DNA from: Deltaproteobacteria bacterium
Lineage (GTDB): Bacteria; Desulfobacterota; GWC2-55-46
DNA length: 64,000 bases
Assembly: GCA_015075075.1 (NCBI GenBank)
Contig: JABTVA010000007.1
Span: forward strand, 1 to 64,000
Direction: 5' to 3'
Shown here: piece by piece, positions 42,199-52,385 of the stretch
How positions within the stretch are numbered: position 1 is the first letter of the stretch
Layout: each line of letters begins with the position of its first letter
Program-made: the position numbers and the translations under genes
The notes under the pieces: generated by a model
Told to the model about the DNA's origin: nothing
Seen by the model: only the letters and a program-made list of their open reading frames with translations
Database searches by the model: none

Positions 42199-42240
42199 AT
42201 TTTGAAGACGACGCAGATTGGGCTTTTCAGCAGTCTGCCA
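42139..42240. repeat. Hairpin element with GTTGCTGAA / TTCAGCAGTC ends
   Basis: About 100 bases whose ends are inverted copies (GTTGCTGAAG, and CTTTTCAGCAGTC). Inside is CAGGCTGCTCAAAAGCTCAA and GACGACGCAG. It resembles the dispersed GCTGCTCAAAAAGCTC-type repeats of delta-proteobacterial genomes (recalled, not searched). It is a single copy here, at the feoB 3' end. Confidence 0.5.
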
Positions 42241-42251
42241 GGTGAAAGAAC

Positions 42252-42888
42252 ATGACGAATGACAAGGCAGTCGACGAGGTCCTCAATTCATAGTCCCAGA
42301 GGGGCTGAGCTCGAGCTCAGTTACGCAGCTCATGGGGATCAAGGAGGTGGCCGAGGTACACACCGCCACCATCGAACGCATGATGAGGACGGGCTCGTTA
42401 CCATAGCCGGCGCACAATCACGCTTACGCCGGCTGGAGAGGCTCACGGAAGCCGCCATACGCCGCCACAGGCTCGCTGAAGGCTCCTTACCGAAGTGCTG
42501 GCAATGGATGAGAGAACGTCGAGCAGAACGCATGCTCTGTCGAGCCACACTCTCGCCGGGTGACAGTTCCATATGCACTCTCCTGGGGCACCCGCCGACC
42601 TGCCCCGGCCTCCCGATCCCCAGGGGCGCATGCGAAGAAGGCGAAGACGGGTGAAGCCCATTGTGCAGCAACTAACGCGTGCTCGAAGTGGGCGACACCG
42701 GCAGGATAATCTTCATCGCCTCAAATTCGCACGTAAGGCTTGACAAGCTCGGCTCCCTCGGCATAGTCCCTGGAAGCACAATAAGGGTGCACCAGAAAAG
42801 GCCCGCCTTCGTAATCCAGCTCGGCGAGACGACCCTTGCCCTCGACCCGGAGATAATAAAGGAGATATACGTAAGGAAGCTCGAGTAG
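42252..42888 (+). CDS. DtxR-type metal-dependent regulator with FeoA domain, frameshifted
   Basis: Three frames together encode one recognisable protein. It begins MTNDKAVDEVL at 42252. A winged-helix part follows (LMGIKEVAEVHTATIERMMR, then GERLTEAAIRRHRLAE-like sequence), then the DtxR dimerisation/metal part (HTLSPGDSSICTLLGHPPTC and LPIPRGACEEG). The last frame (42679-42888) is an intact FeoA/SH3-like domain (GDTGRIIFIASNSHVRLDKL, LGSLGIVPGS). At least four indels lie between 42290 and 42680. The layout matches IdeR/MntR-like regulators with a C-terminal FeoA domain, placed right after feoB. Iron or manganese sensing is inferred. Confidence 0.7.
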
Positions 42889-42899
42889 CGTCCGTCCTC

Positions 42900-43946
42900 T
42901 CAGCGTACGTAAGCCCTTTTTCCGGCCCTTCCGGCCCAGGCCTCGGCTATTTCGATGAATATCCCCTTAAGGTCCCTCGTGACCTCCCAGCCCGGGTAGT
43001 GCGCCTTTGCCTTCGACAGGTCCGAGATGTAGCAGATATGGTCGCCTGAGCGGTTCTCCCCGGAATATTCCCATTCCATCGGGATGCCCGAGACCGACTC
43101 CGCGAGGCTGAGGCCTCAGTATGAATACGGAATTCCCCCCGCCGCCAGGTTGTAGACCTCGGCTGCTCTCAGAGCCCGATGAACCTCATGATGAACCCGA
43201 CCACGTCGTCGAGTGGATATTGTCGCGGACCTGCTTCCCTTATACCCGTAGACCTTGTGTTTTTCTCTCCAGATTGCATTTGACGAGATAGCTCAGGAAA
43301 CCGTGGAGCTCCACCGGAATGGTTGGGGCCGGTAAGGCACCCAACCCTCAAGCAGGCCGTCGGCATCCCGAAATACCTCCGTACTCCTGCCATCAGGTTG
43401 CTGCCGCGGCGCCAGACGCGCCGAATGAGTGCTTCGACCGGTCTATTCTCATGCCTTCCGAGATGCCGTTTTCCGACGCCTCGTCCGCGTAGTCGTATCT
43501 CGTCTCCTTTTCCACAAGGGCAGCTCGTTGGGGCGTCCCCGTAGACCTTCGTCGAGAGGGTGGACGAAAGGGATTCTGGGCAGGCGAGCCTTGCCGCCTC
43601 GAGGAGGTTAATTGTCCTCCGGCGTTCACGTCGAAGTCGTCGAACGGCCTTGACGCCGCCAGGTCATGGCTCGGCTGGGCCGCGGCATGGATTATGGCCG
43701 AGGACGGATGTCGCTCATCGCCCTCATCACCTCTTGCCTGTCCCTTATATCGGCCTCGATGTGCCTGAAGCGCGGGCGCAGCTCCTTAAGCCTCGCGGTT
43801 CCAGCGCGTGTCCCGGCAGGGCCGAAGAAATCGGCCCTCATGTTGTTGTCTATGCCGGCCACCTCCCAGCCCCCCTCGGAGAAACCCTCTACGACCGCGC
43901 TCCCGATAAGGCCGCTCGAACCTGTAACCAGCAGTTTCTTTTTCAT
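42900..43946 (-). pseudogene. NAD-dependent sugar epimerase (CDP-paratose 2-epimerase-like), many frame breaks
   Basis: On the minus strand a short-chain epimerase starts MKKKLLVTGSSGLIGSAVVE at 43946 (Rossmann GxxGxxG). It keeps HIEADIRDRQEVMRAM and, after many frame changes, ends at 42900 with GDHICYISDLSKAKAHYPGW and EIAEAWAGR. That C-terminal pattern is typical of CDP-paratose/CDP-tyvelose 2-epimerase-like enzymes. At least six indels fall in about 1 kb. Codon choice on each side stays normal, so this may be poor sequence rather than a real pseudogene. No intact neighbour of the same pathway is present. Confidence 0.6.
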
Positions 43947-44119
43947 TTTGTTTGACCCTATGCTCTTGAAATTGCGCCATCTGCGCGATTTTCGCCCTAT
44001 AATGAAAAGGTTAGCAGAACTTGCCGCTTGCGCAATCGGGCCCGGGCAGGCCGCGCCAGCGGGAACGGATTTAAAACCCCCTACCAAAACCCCTTGAAAT
44101 ATGGTATTCTTTCCTCCCT

Positions 44120-47100
44120 ATGCACCACGCCAATTTCGTACATCTCCACCTTCATACCCAGTACAGTCTCCTTGACGGGGCGATAAGGCCAGAGGCCCTC
44201 ATATCGCTCGCAAAGGAGCAGAGGATGCCCGCGGTCGCGGTCACTGACCACGGCAACCTCTTCGGGGCCGTTGAGTTCTACCAGAAGGCCATGCAGAAGG
44301 GCGTAAAGCCCATAATAGGCTGCGAGCTCTACGTCGCGCCCGGGAGCCGGCTTGAGAAGACGGCCATAAAGGGCGAGTACGCCTTCCACCTTGTGCTCCT
44401 GGTCAAGAACCTCAAGGGCTACCAGAACCTCTGTAAGCTCCTTTCCAGGGCTTACATAGAGGGTTTTTATTACAAGCCGAGGGTGGATAAGGAGCTTCTC
44501 CGTGAGCATGGCGAGGGGCTCATAGCCCTGAGCGCCTGCCTCCACGGCGAGGTCGCCTATAACATCTCCATCGGCCAGAAGGAGGCCGCTGAAAAGGCCG
44601 CCTCCGAATACAAGGCCATGTTCCCGGACAGGCGGTTCTACCTGGAGATCCAGCATAACGGCATCGATGAGCAGGAGAGGGTGAACCGCGAGCTCATAGC
44701 GCTTGGGAAGAAGCTCGATATACCGCTTGTAGCGACGAACGACTGCCATTACCTCAAGAAAGAGGACTCCAGGGTCCATGACGTCCTCCTCTGCATACAG
44801 ACCGGCACCACCGTGAACGCCCCGAACAGGATGCGCTTCTCTACCGACGAGTTCTATGTGAAGTCCCCGGAGGAGATGAACGAGGCCTTCAGGGACACGC
44901 CCGAGGCCATAGCGAACACCATTGAGATAGCCGAGCGGTGCAACTTCGAACTCACGCTCGGGAAAAACCACCTGCCCGAGTTCCCGGTGCCCGAGGGCGA
45001 GACCCTTGATTCGATGATAGATTCAAGGGCCAGGGCAGGTCTTGAAAAAAGGCTTGATGCCATGCGAAAGCTGGGCGCCGACGTGGAGCCCGTCAAATGG
45101 CAGTATTACGACCGCCTTGAAAAGGAGCTCAAGGTCATAAAGGGCATGGGCTTCCCGGGCTATTTCCTCATCGTCACCGACTTCATCGACTACGCGAAGA
45201 GCAGGGACATACCGGTCGGCCCGGGCAGGGGCTCGGCTGCAGGGAGCCTTGTCGCGTGGTCGCTCGGCATCACCAACCTCGACCCCATAAAATACAACCT
45301 CCTCTTCGAGAGGTTCCTCAACCCCGACAGGATATCGCTCCCCGATATCGACATCGACTTCTGTTTCGAAAGAAGGGACGAAGTCATAAGGTACGTAACC
45401 GGGAAGTACGGGGCGGACAAGGTCACCCAGATAATCACCTTCGGCCAGATGAAGGTCAAGGCCTGCATACGGGACGTGGGGAGGGCGCTCGATATGCCCT
45501 ACGGCGACGTGGACAGGATCGCCAAGCTCGTCCCCAACACCCTGAACATCACCATACAGGAGGCGGTCTCGCAGGAGCCGAGGCTCAAGGAGCTCTACGA
45601 GAAGGACCCGAAGATAAAGGACCTCCTTGATACGGCCGTCGCCCTTGAGGGCCTCCCGCGCCACGCCTCGACCCACGCCGCGGGTGTCGTCATATCGAAC
45701 AGGCCGCTTGACGAGTACATGCCCCTCTACAAGCAGCAGAAGGACGACTCGGTAACGACGCAGTTCACGATGAAGGACGTCGAGAAGGTCGGGCTCGTGA
45801 AGTTCGACTTCCTGGGCCTAAAGACCCTTACCGTCATAGACAAGACCGTAAAGCTCGTGAAATCCAACAGGGGCGTGGACATCGACATCGAAAACCTGCC
45901 CCTCGACGACGCGAAGACCTACGAGCTCGTGGCGAGCGGAAATTCCAACGGCATATTCCAGCTCGAAAGCTCTGGCATGAAGGAGCTTCTGAGGAAGCTG
46001 AAGCCCACGACATTCGAGGACATGGTCGCCGCTGTCGCCCTCTACAGGCCGGGCCCGCTCCAGAGCGGCATGGTCGACGACTTCATAAACAGGAAACACA
46101 AAAGGACGGCGATCGTCTACGAGGTGCCGGAATTGAAGGGCATACTCGAGAACACCTACGGCGTCATGGTCTACCAGGAGCAGGTCATGGAAATAGCCAA
46201 GGTGCTCGCCGGCTACACGCCAGGGGACGCGGACGTCCTCCGGAAAGCGATGGGCAAGAAGCTCCCTGAGGAGATGCTCGACCAGAGGAAGAAGTTCCTC
46301 GACGGCTCGATTAAAAAGAAGATAGACCAGAAAAAGGCCGAGAAGATATTCGACCTGATGGCAAAGTTCGCGGGCTACGGCTTCAACAAGAGCCACAGCG
46401 CGGCCTACGCCCTCATAGCCTACCAGACGGCGTATCTCAAGGCCCACTACACGGTCGAGTTCATGGCCGCGCTCCTGGGCTCGGACATGGGCAATACAGA
46501 CCAGGTCGTGAAATACATAAACGAGTGCAAGGAAACCGGGATAGCCGTGGCCCCGCCCGACCTGAACGAGAGCTCTATGGAGTTCACCGTCTCGGGCAGC
46601 AGGATAAGGTTCGGCCTCGCGGCGATAAAGAACGTCGGCGCGTCCGCGATAGAGGAGATGCTGAGAGTCAGGGAGGAGGAGAAGTTCACCTCGTTCATCG
46701 ATTTCCTTTCCAGGGTCGATTCGAGGAAGGTAAACAAGAAAGTCGTCGAGAGCCTCATAAAATGCGGGGCCTTCGACTTTACCGGAGAGAAGAGGGCCGC
46801 TCTCGCGGCAGGGCTCGATTCCGCGATGGACGCGGCGCAGTCCATGCAGCGGGACAGGGAACAGGGGCAGTCGTCCCTTTTCGACGCGATGGGCGGCGGC
46901 GCTCCCTCTCCCGTAAGGGCGGCTTCCGGCTCGCCGAATGTGGAGGAGTGGGGGAATAAGGAGCTCCTTGCCTATGAAAAGGAGACCCTGGGCTTTTACT
47001 TCTCGTCGCACCCGCTCGCCGGGTACAGGCGCGAGCTCGCCCTCTACGCCCTTCCCATAGAGGCCCTTTCCGAGAAAAACAACGAAGACGAGGTCACGGT

Positions 47101-47592
47101 AGGCGGCATAATAGCCGAGATGAAGGAGATAACGACGAAGAAGGGCGACCGCATGGCGTTCGCCAGGATAGAAGACCTTACAGGCTCGGTCGAGGCGGTC
47201 ATCTTCTCTGACCTCTACAGGAAGGCCAAGGACGTCATAGCCGGCGGGTCGCCCCTTATAGTGACGGGCAGGCTCGACAAGGAAGAGGACGAGATGAAGC
47301 TCATCGCCTCGGATATCTCCTCCATCGAGGACGCGGCGCTATGGAGAAGAAATTACGGCCAGGAACACGCACATACACGCGCCCGCGGACGGGCTGTCCG
47401 GAAAAGCTCAACGGGCTCAAGAAGATAATACAGGAGAACCCCGGCACCTCGCAGGTCATACTCCACCTCGTGTACGAGGACAACGGAGAGGTGATAATCG
47501 GGGTGAACGAGCAGTTGAGACTGAGCCCGCTCGGCCCGGCCATTTCGAGGATAAAGGAACTTATAGACGGGGCCGAGGTAAAAATAATATAG
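44120..47592 (+). CDS. dnaE: DNA polymerase III alpha subunit, frameshift near the 3' end
   Basis: Replicative polymerase, about 1157 residues. The PHP domain opens with [17 protein letters not shown] and VTDHGNLFG. The palm has [14 protein letters not shown] and the catalytic [15 protein letters not shown]. Then come the tandem HhH ([33 protein letters not shown]), the OB fold ([20 protein letters not shown]) and a C-terminal domain. The main frame ends at 47428 in nonsense. Two indels near 47345 and 47400 restore [17 protein letters not shown] and [19 protein letters not shown], ending at 47592. As dnaE is essential, these are taken as sequence errors. Confidence 0.95.
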
Positions 47593-47621
47593 TAGCGCGG
47601 AAAGGAGACTGGGCCAAGACC

Positions 47622-48587
47622 ATGTACAGGCACTGGCTTGAATTTGAAAAGCCCGTTGAGGAGCTCGAAAAGAAGATTGACGAGCTCAGGGCTTTCGAGG
47701 CTTCCGGCAACGCCCGCTCGTCCGAGGACATAGCCAAGCTCGAAAAGAAGACGAAGGCACTTTTGAAGGAGCTTTACGGCAAGCTCACGCCGCAGCAGAT
47801 AACGCAGGTGGCGAGGCACCCTTACAGGCCGTATACGCTCGACTACATCCAGAACGTCTTCGAGGACTTCATTGAGCTTCACGGCGACAGGACCTTCAGG
47901 GACGACCCGGCCATAGCAGGAGGACTCGCGCGGCTCGAGGGCGAGGCCGTGGTGGTGCTGGGCCAGCAAAAGGGGCGGAACACCAAGGAAAAGGTCCACA
48001 GGAACTTCGGGATGCCGAACCCCGAGGGCTACAGGAAGGCAAAAAGGCTTTTTGAGCTCGCCGAGAGGTTCAATCTCCCGGTATTCACCTTTATCGACAC
48101 ACCCGGCGCGTACCCCGGTATTGGCGCCGAGGAGAGGGGGCAGTCCGAGGCCATAGCGACGAACCTCATGGTCATGTCAAGGCTCAAGGTGCCTGTCATT
48201 GCGACGGTCATCGGCGAGGGCGGGAGCGGCGGCGCGCTCGCCATAGGGGTGGCCGACAGGGTGAACATGATGGAGTTCTCGACTTATTCCGTCATATCGC
48301 CGGAGGGCTGCGCCGCTATACTCTGGAAAGACGGCGGGAAGGCAGACCTGGCGGCAAAGGCCCTCAAGATAGATGCCGGGGAGCTATTGAAGCTCGGGGT
48401 AATCGACAAGATAGTAAAGGAGCCGATAGGTGGCGCGCACAGGGACCCGGCTGCCGCGTTCAAGGGCCTCAAATCAGCCATATTGCCGCAGTTGAAGGAG
48501 CTTAAGGAGATTGACGCGGCCTCGCTCGTGGAGGCGAGATACAGGAAATTCCGTTCGATGGGCTTCTTCGCGGAGCCCAGGAAATGA
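47622..48587 (+). CDS. accA: Acetyl-CoA carboxylase carboxyltransferase subunit alpha
   Basis: Transfers carboxyl from carboxybiotin to acetyl-CoA, giving malonyl-CoA, together with AccD. The 321-residue protein starts with a helical region ([18 protein letters not shown]), then [49 protein letters not shown] and [18 protein letters not shown], all hallmarks of AccA. It follows dnaE by 29 bases; dnaE-accA adjacency is frequent in Proteobacteria. accD is not in the window. Confidence 0.97.
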   Translation: MYRHWLEFEKPVEELEKKIDELRAFEASGNARSSEDIAKLEKKTKALLKELYGKLTPQQITQVARHPYRPYTLDYIQNVFEDFIELHGDRTFRDDPAIAGGLARLEGEAVVVLGQQKGRNTKEKVHRNFGMPNPEGYRKAKRLFELAERFNLPVFTFIDTPGAYPGIGAEERGQSEAIATNLMVMSRLKVPVIATVIGEGGSGGALAIGVADRVNMMEFSTYSVISPEGCAAILWKDGGKADLAAKALKIDAGELLKLGVIDKIVKEPIGGAHRDPAAAFKGLKSAILPQLKELKEIDAASLVEARYRKFRSMGFFAEPRK

Positions 48588-48621
48588 GCGTCTGACCCCG
48601 GCATCCGAAAATAAATATCAT

Positions 48622-48650
48622 TTGATTTTTTTCAGGGAATACATTACGCT
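48622..48650 (+). promoter_or_regulatory. Possible promoter for the aromatic amino acid genes
   Basis: TTGATT (48622-48627), 17 bases, TACGCT (48645-48650), in the AT-rich 95-base gap before pheA. A modest match. No leader peptide or T-box was seen. Confidence 0.35.
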
Positions 48651-48682
48651 ATCCACTTAAAATTCAGGAATTTCAAATATAT

Positions 48683-49765
48683 ATGCCTGCAACCAAAAGC
48701 ATACCGGAGCTCAGGGACGAAATCGACGCGATCGACCTCGAAATACTCGCGCTCCTAAACAGGAGAGCGGGCTTCGTCATCGAGATCGGCAAGCTCAAGG
48801 AGCGCGAGGGCAAAGACTTTTACGTGCCTGAAAGGGAGCAGGAGGTCCTAAAAAAGCTCATGGAAAGAAATACCGGCCCGCTCCCGGAACAGGCCATAAA
48901 GAACGTCTTCAGGGAGATAATGAGCGCGTCCCTCTCGCTTGAGAAGCCGCTCAGGGTCGCCTTCCTCGGGCCTGTCGCCACATTCACTCACCAGGCCTGC
49001 ATACAGCACTTCGGCCTCTCCGGCGAGTTCACCCCGAAAAAGGACATAGCCGACGTCTTCGAGGACGTGGAAAAGGGAAGGGCCGTCTTCGGGGTCGTTC
49101 CGATAGAGAATTCGACCGAGGGCGTCGTAAGCCACACCCTCGACATGTTCGTTGGCTCCAACCTCAAGATCTACGCCGAGGTGATGCTCGAGATATCTCT
49201 TGCGCTCCTCAATAAGTCCGGGAAGTTATCGGACATAGCCAAGATATGCTCTCACCCGCACGCGATAGCGCAGTGCAAGAACTGGGTCAAGGGGAACCTC
49301 CCGAACGCCCTGGTCTTCGACGTCTCGTCGACCGCGCTGGCCGCCAAGATGGCCGCGGAGGACCCGTCTACGGCGGCCGTGGCGTCCATCGCCGCCGCAA
49401 GCCTCTACGACCTCCGTGTCATAGAAAAGAACATCGAGGACAGCCCGAACAACTTCACCCGCTTCCTCGTAATAGGCAAGAACTTCGCCAGGAAGACCGG
49501 ACGGGACAAGACCTCCATAATGTTCGCCATAAAGGACGCGCCCGGGGCCCTCTACACGATGCTCAAGCCCTTCGCTTCGAGGGGGATTAACCTCACGAAG
49601 ATAGAGTCGCGGCCCCTCAAGACAAAGGCCTGGGAGTACGTCTTTTTCGTTGACCTCGACGGCCACATATCCGACGAGCCGGTGAGGGACGCGATAGCCG
49701 AGCTCGAAAAGTCATGCTCGTTCCTTAAAACGCTCGGCTCGTACCCGAAATCGCAGCAGTCGTGA
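48683..49765 (+). CDS. pheA: Bifunctional chorismate mutase / prephenate dehydratase
   Basis: Converts chorismate to prephenate and then to phenylpyruvate for phenylalanine synthesis. The 360-residue protein has an AroQ-type mutase domain (ELRDEIDAIDLEILALLNRR, about residues 8-85), a dehydratase domain (VAFLGPVATFTHQA, VPIENSTEGVV, and NNFTRFLVIG with the catalytic TRF), and a C-terminal ACT domain (GALYTMLKPFASRGINLTKI, ESRP), which usually binds phenylalanine for feedback inhibition. First gene of the aromatic cluster. Confidence 0.96.
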   Translation: MPATKSIPELRDEIDAIDLEILALLNRRAGFVIEIGKLKEREGKDFYVPEREQEVLKKLMERNTGPLPEQAIKNVFREIMSASLSLEKPLRVAFLGPVATFTHQACIQHFGLSGEFTPKKDIADVFEDVEKGRAVFGVVPIENSTEGVVSHTLDMFVGSNLKIYAEVMLEISLALLNKSGKLSDIAKICSHPHAIAQCKNWVKGNLPNALVFDVSSTALAAKMAAEDPSTAAVASIAAASLYDLRVIEKNIEDSPNNFTRFLVIGKNFARKTGRDKTSIMFAIKDAPGALYTMLKPFASRGINLTKIESRPLKTKAWEYVFFVDLDGHISDEPVRDAIAELEKSCSFLKTLGSYPKSQQS

Positions 49766-49784
49766 CTCTGCGTAACGTTCTAAA

Positions 49785-49927
49785 GGCAACCTCTAAAAAT
49801 TAGAGGTTTTCACGCTTTTCCCGGAAGGCCGGGAATAAAAAGCGGAGCATATATGGCAATATGTGAGCATTTTTATTCACGTAACTACGCAGAGTCCGGG
49901 GAAAAGATAAATTTTTTAGAGGTTGCC
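49785..49927. repeat. MITE-like element, GGCAACCTCTAAAAATTA family (copy 2)
   Basis: 143 bases with well preserved terminal inverted repeats: GGCAACCTCTAAAAATTA at the left, TAAATTTTTTAGAGGTTGCC at the right. Inside are CCCGG(A)AGGCCGGG, GAATAAAAAGCGGAGCATAT and ATTTTTATTC, shared with the copy at 34468. It fills the pheA-hisC gap and ends 38 bases before hisC. No open reading frame. Confidence 0.8.
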
Positions 49928-49965
49928 AAAATAAACGGAGGCCCCTACTGAGCTCTCTAATCGAC

Positions 49966-51063
49966 ATGCGGAAACTCAACTTACAGGTCCCTCAGAACAT
50001 AAGCTCACTCGTCCCGTATCCTCCGGGCAAGCCCATTGAGGAGCTCGAGCGAGAGCTCGGCATAACGGGCTCGATAAAGCTCGCCTCCAACGAGAACCCG
50101 CTCGGGCCTTCCAAAAAGGCGATAGAGGCGGCTTCCAGGGCGCTCGCCGGACTGCACAGGTACCCGGACGGCTCCTGCTACTATTTGAAGGAAAAGCTCT
50201 CGTCCATGCTCGGCGTATCCGGCGAGATGATAACCTTCGGGAACGGCTCGAACGAGATAATCGAGCTCCTTATTCGCGCATTCCTGAGGCCCGGCGACGA
50301 GGCCGTCATGGGAGAGCCCTCTTTCGCGGTCTACCCAATAGCCATAAAGGCCGCCGGGGGCGCGGCAAGGCCCGTGCCGCTTAAAGATATGAGACACGAC
50401 CTCAAGGCGATGGCCGCCGCCATAACAAGCAAGACCAGGCTCGTCTTCATCGCGAACCCGAATAACCCTACGGGCACAATGGTCTCTGGGGCCGAGTTCG
50501 CCGAGTTCATGGGGAAGGTGCCGGATGGCGTAATCGTCTGCGTGGACGAGGCCTATTACGAATTCGTGAGGGGCGGGGACTTCCCTGACACGCTCTCGTA
50601 CATAAACGAGGGGCGCGCCGTTCTGATGCTCCGGACCTTCTCCAAGATATACGGCCTTGCGGGCCTCCGGATAGGCTACGGGGTCGCGCACCCGGAGCTA
50701 ATCGGCTTCATGGACAGGGTGCGCCAGCCGTTCAACGTAAACACGCTCGCGCAGGTAGCGGCCATCGCCGCGCTCGACGACAGCGAGCACCTCGAAAAAA
50801 CGAGGGAGAATAACGCCCGCGGGCTCCAGCACCTCATGGGCGAGCTCCGGGGCATGGGCTACGAGTGCGTGGACACGGAGGCGAACTTCTTCCTCGTAAG
50901 GGTCGGCGACGGGAAGGGCGTCTACGAGTCGCTTCTGAGGAAAGGCGTAATCGTGAGGCCGATGGCAAGCTACGGCATGCCTGAATACATACGGATAACA
51001 GTGGGCCTTCCCGAGGAGAACAGGAGATTTCTTGGTGCGTTCAGGGAAGCAGTCCGCCGATAG
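49966..51063 (+). CDS. hisC: HisC-type aminotransferase (histidinol-phosphate / aromatic)
   Basis: PLP-dependent fold-type I aminotransferase of 365 residues. The N-terminal IKLASNENPLGPSKKAI, the PLP-binding FIANPNNPTGTMV and DEAYYEFV, and the Schiff-base lysine in RTFSKIYGLAGLRIGYG are all HisC-like. In this setting, between pheA and aroF-tyrA and far from any his gene, it may work as the phenylalanine/tyrosine aminotransferase, as HisC homologues do in several bacteria. That is inference; the sequence family alone says histidinol-phosphate aminotransferase. Confidence 0.9.
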   Translation: MRKLNLQVPQNISSLVPYPPGKPIEELERELGITGSIKLASNENPLGPSKKAIEAASRALAGLHRYPDGSCYYLKEKLSSMLGVSGEMITFGNGSNEIIELLIRAFLRPGDEAVMGEPSFAVYPIAIKAAGGAARPVPLKDMRHDLKAMAAAITSKTRLVFIANPNNPTGTMVSGAEFAEFMGKVPDGVIVCVDEAYYEFVRGGDFPDTLSYINEGRAVLMLRTFSKIYGLAGLRIGYGVAHPELIGFMDRVRQPFNVNTLAQVAAIAALDDSEHLEKTRENNARGLQHLMGELRGMGYECVDTEANFFLVRVGDGKGVYESLLRKGVIVRPMASYGMPEYIRITVGLPEENRRFLGAFREAVRR

Positions 51064-51090
51064 GCGCATAAATGCATGGGGGAATTCGCT

Positions 51091-52104
51091 ATGATAATCG
51101 TTCTTAAGAAAGACGCTGCAGAGGACACCGTCGAGCACGTGGTCGAGAAGATAAAGGGGGCCGGCCTCTCGGTCCACATATCAAAGGGCAAGGAGAGGAC
51201 CATTATAGGCGCGATCGGCGACGAGGCGCTCCTTGCAGGCATCTCCCTCGAGGCCCTGCCCGGGGTCGAGAGCGTTATGCCGATATTGAAGCCCTACAAG
51301 CTCGTAAGCCGCGAGTTCAGCAAGGAAGGCACGGTCATAGACGTAGGCGGCGTGAAGATTGGCGATACGGAGCTCCAGGTCATAGCCGGCCCGTGCAGCG
51401 TCGAGAGCATCGACTCAATCGTGAGCTGCGCAACAGCGGTCCAGGCCGCGGGCGCCAGGATACTCCGGGGCGGGGCCTTCAAGCCCAGGACGTCGCCGTA
51501 CGACTTCCAGGGCCTGGGCGCGGACGGCTTGAAGCTCCTGGCCGAGGCCAGGAAAAAGACCGGGCTTCCCATAATAAGCGAGCTCATGGACCCGAGGGAC
51601 ACCGAGCTCCTCTGCGAATACGTTGACATAGTGCAGATAGGCGCGCGGAACATGCAGAACTTCCGGCTCCTCACCGAGGTGGGCAGGGCCAAGAAGCCGG
51701 TGCTACTCAAAAGGGGCCTCTCCGCGACGATAAAAGAGTTCCTCATGTCCGCCGAGTACATAGCCTCTCAGGGCAACTCCCAGATAATACTCTGCGAGCG
51801 CGGCATAAGGACCTTCGAGACCTCGACAAGGAACACTCTTGACTTGAGCGCCGTGCCCGTATTGAAAGAGGAGACGCACCTCCCGGTCTTCATAGACCCG
51901 AGCCACGGGGCCGGCAGGTGGGGGCTCGTGGCCCCGCTCGCCAAGGCGGCGGTCGCGGTCGGCGCCGACGGCCTCATGATAGAGGTCCACACCGACCCCG
52001 AGAACGCGCTCTGCGACGGCGCCCAGTCGCTTAAGCCCAGCAAGTTCGCCCTCCTCATGAACGACCTGAGAAAAGTAGCGGTCGCCGTGGGCAGGACTCT
52101 ATAG
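51091..52104 (+). CDS. aroF: 3-deoxy-7-phosphoheptulonate synthase (type I-beta) with regulatory N-domain
   Basis: Condenses PEP and erythrose 4-phosphate, the entry step to the shikimate pathway. The 337-residue protein has an N-terminal ferredoxin-like/ACT-type domain ([20 protein letters not shown]) as in Thermotoga DAHP synthase, where it gives tyrosine/phenylalanine feedback control. The barrel shows [41 protein letters not shown] and [10 protein letters not shown] with the metal ligands. I place the start at ATG 51091, with GGGGGAAT upstream, five codons after an in-frame ATG at 51076. Confidence 0.94.
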   Translation: MIIVLKKDAAEDTVEHVVEKIKGAGLSVHISKGKERTIIGAIGDEALLAGISLEALPGVESVMPILKPYKLVSREFSKEGTVIDVGGVKIGDTELQVIAGPCSVESIDSIVSCATAVQAAGARILRGGAFKPRTSPYDFQGLGADGLKLLAEARKKTGLPIISELMDPRDTELLCEYVDIVQIGARNMQNFRLLTEVGRAKKPVLLKRGLSATIKEFLMSAEYIASQGNSQIILCERGIRTFETSTRNTLDLSAVPVLKEETHLPVFIDPSHGAGRWGLVAPLAKAAVAVGADGLMIEVHTDPENALCDGAQSLKPSKFALLMNDLRKVAVAVGRTL

Positions 52105-52117
52105 CGGGATACTGAAA

Positions 52118-52222
52118 AAAAACTATTGAGAGAACCTTTTTGTAAAAAGTTTTAGAGCCGATGGATGCAATAAAGGCTCAGGTGGCTTATAGCCTAAAGC
52201 ACCACAGTCGCATCCATCGGAC
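52118..52222 (-). CDS. Candidate 34-codon cysteine-containing small protein
   Basis: On the minus strand ATG 52222-52220 follows GGAGAGAGTGTT and encodes [20 protein letters not shown] with a further 13 residues ([13 protein letters not shown]), stopping at a TAG inside the terminal repeat. It has a CDC motif and two adjacent prolines. Its codons also form the arms of a long hairpin, so it could be chance. It sits downstream of a structured region and a terminator on the same strand, like a riboswitch-controlled leader. I recognise no family. Confidence 0.25.
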
Positions 52223-52256
52223 ATAACACTCTCTCCAAAAACTTTCAGTTCTTCCT

Positions 52257-52282
52257 GAAAAAAACCCCGTAATCAGTGGGGT
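52257..52282 (-). terminator. Intrinsic terminator on the minus strand inside the element
   Basis: Read on the minus strand: ACCCC, a 9-base loop, GGGGT, then seven or more T. It lies between the multi-stem region (52284-52385) and the candidate small reading frame, an arrangement that would suit a premature-termination switch. Confidence 0.5.
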
Positions 52283-52309
52283 CTCAGGAACTAAAAGTCT
52301 CTGAAGGGG

Positions 52310-52385
52310 GTCAACTGAGGATGCGAGCCTAAGGGGTTGATAATTCCCCGACGGACCAAGAGCCGCTTTGGTTCGCAATCCCAGC
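52310..52385 (-). ncRNA. Candidate structured RNA, three-way junction (unassigned)
   Basis: Read on the minus strand, GGATTGCGA (52382-52374) can pair with TCGCATCC (about 52326-52319), with one bulge. This encloses two hairpins: ACCAA/TTGGT around AGCGGCTC, and GGGG/CCCC around AATTATCAA. A further hairpin (TCAGAGACT/AGTTCCTGA) follows before the terminator. I tried purine, ZTP, cobalamin, SAM, TPP, fluoride, glycine and c-di-GMP consensus patterns from memory, and none fits. This is a fold drawn by eye only. Confidence 0.3.

Noticed and set aside
42900-43946. Calling the broken epimerase region a set of novel small genes on the plus strand
   Set aside because: Plus-strand frames are shadows. 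The minus-strand pieces line up in order with one known epimerase family.
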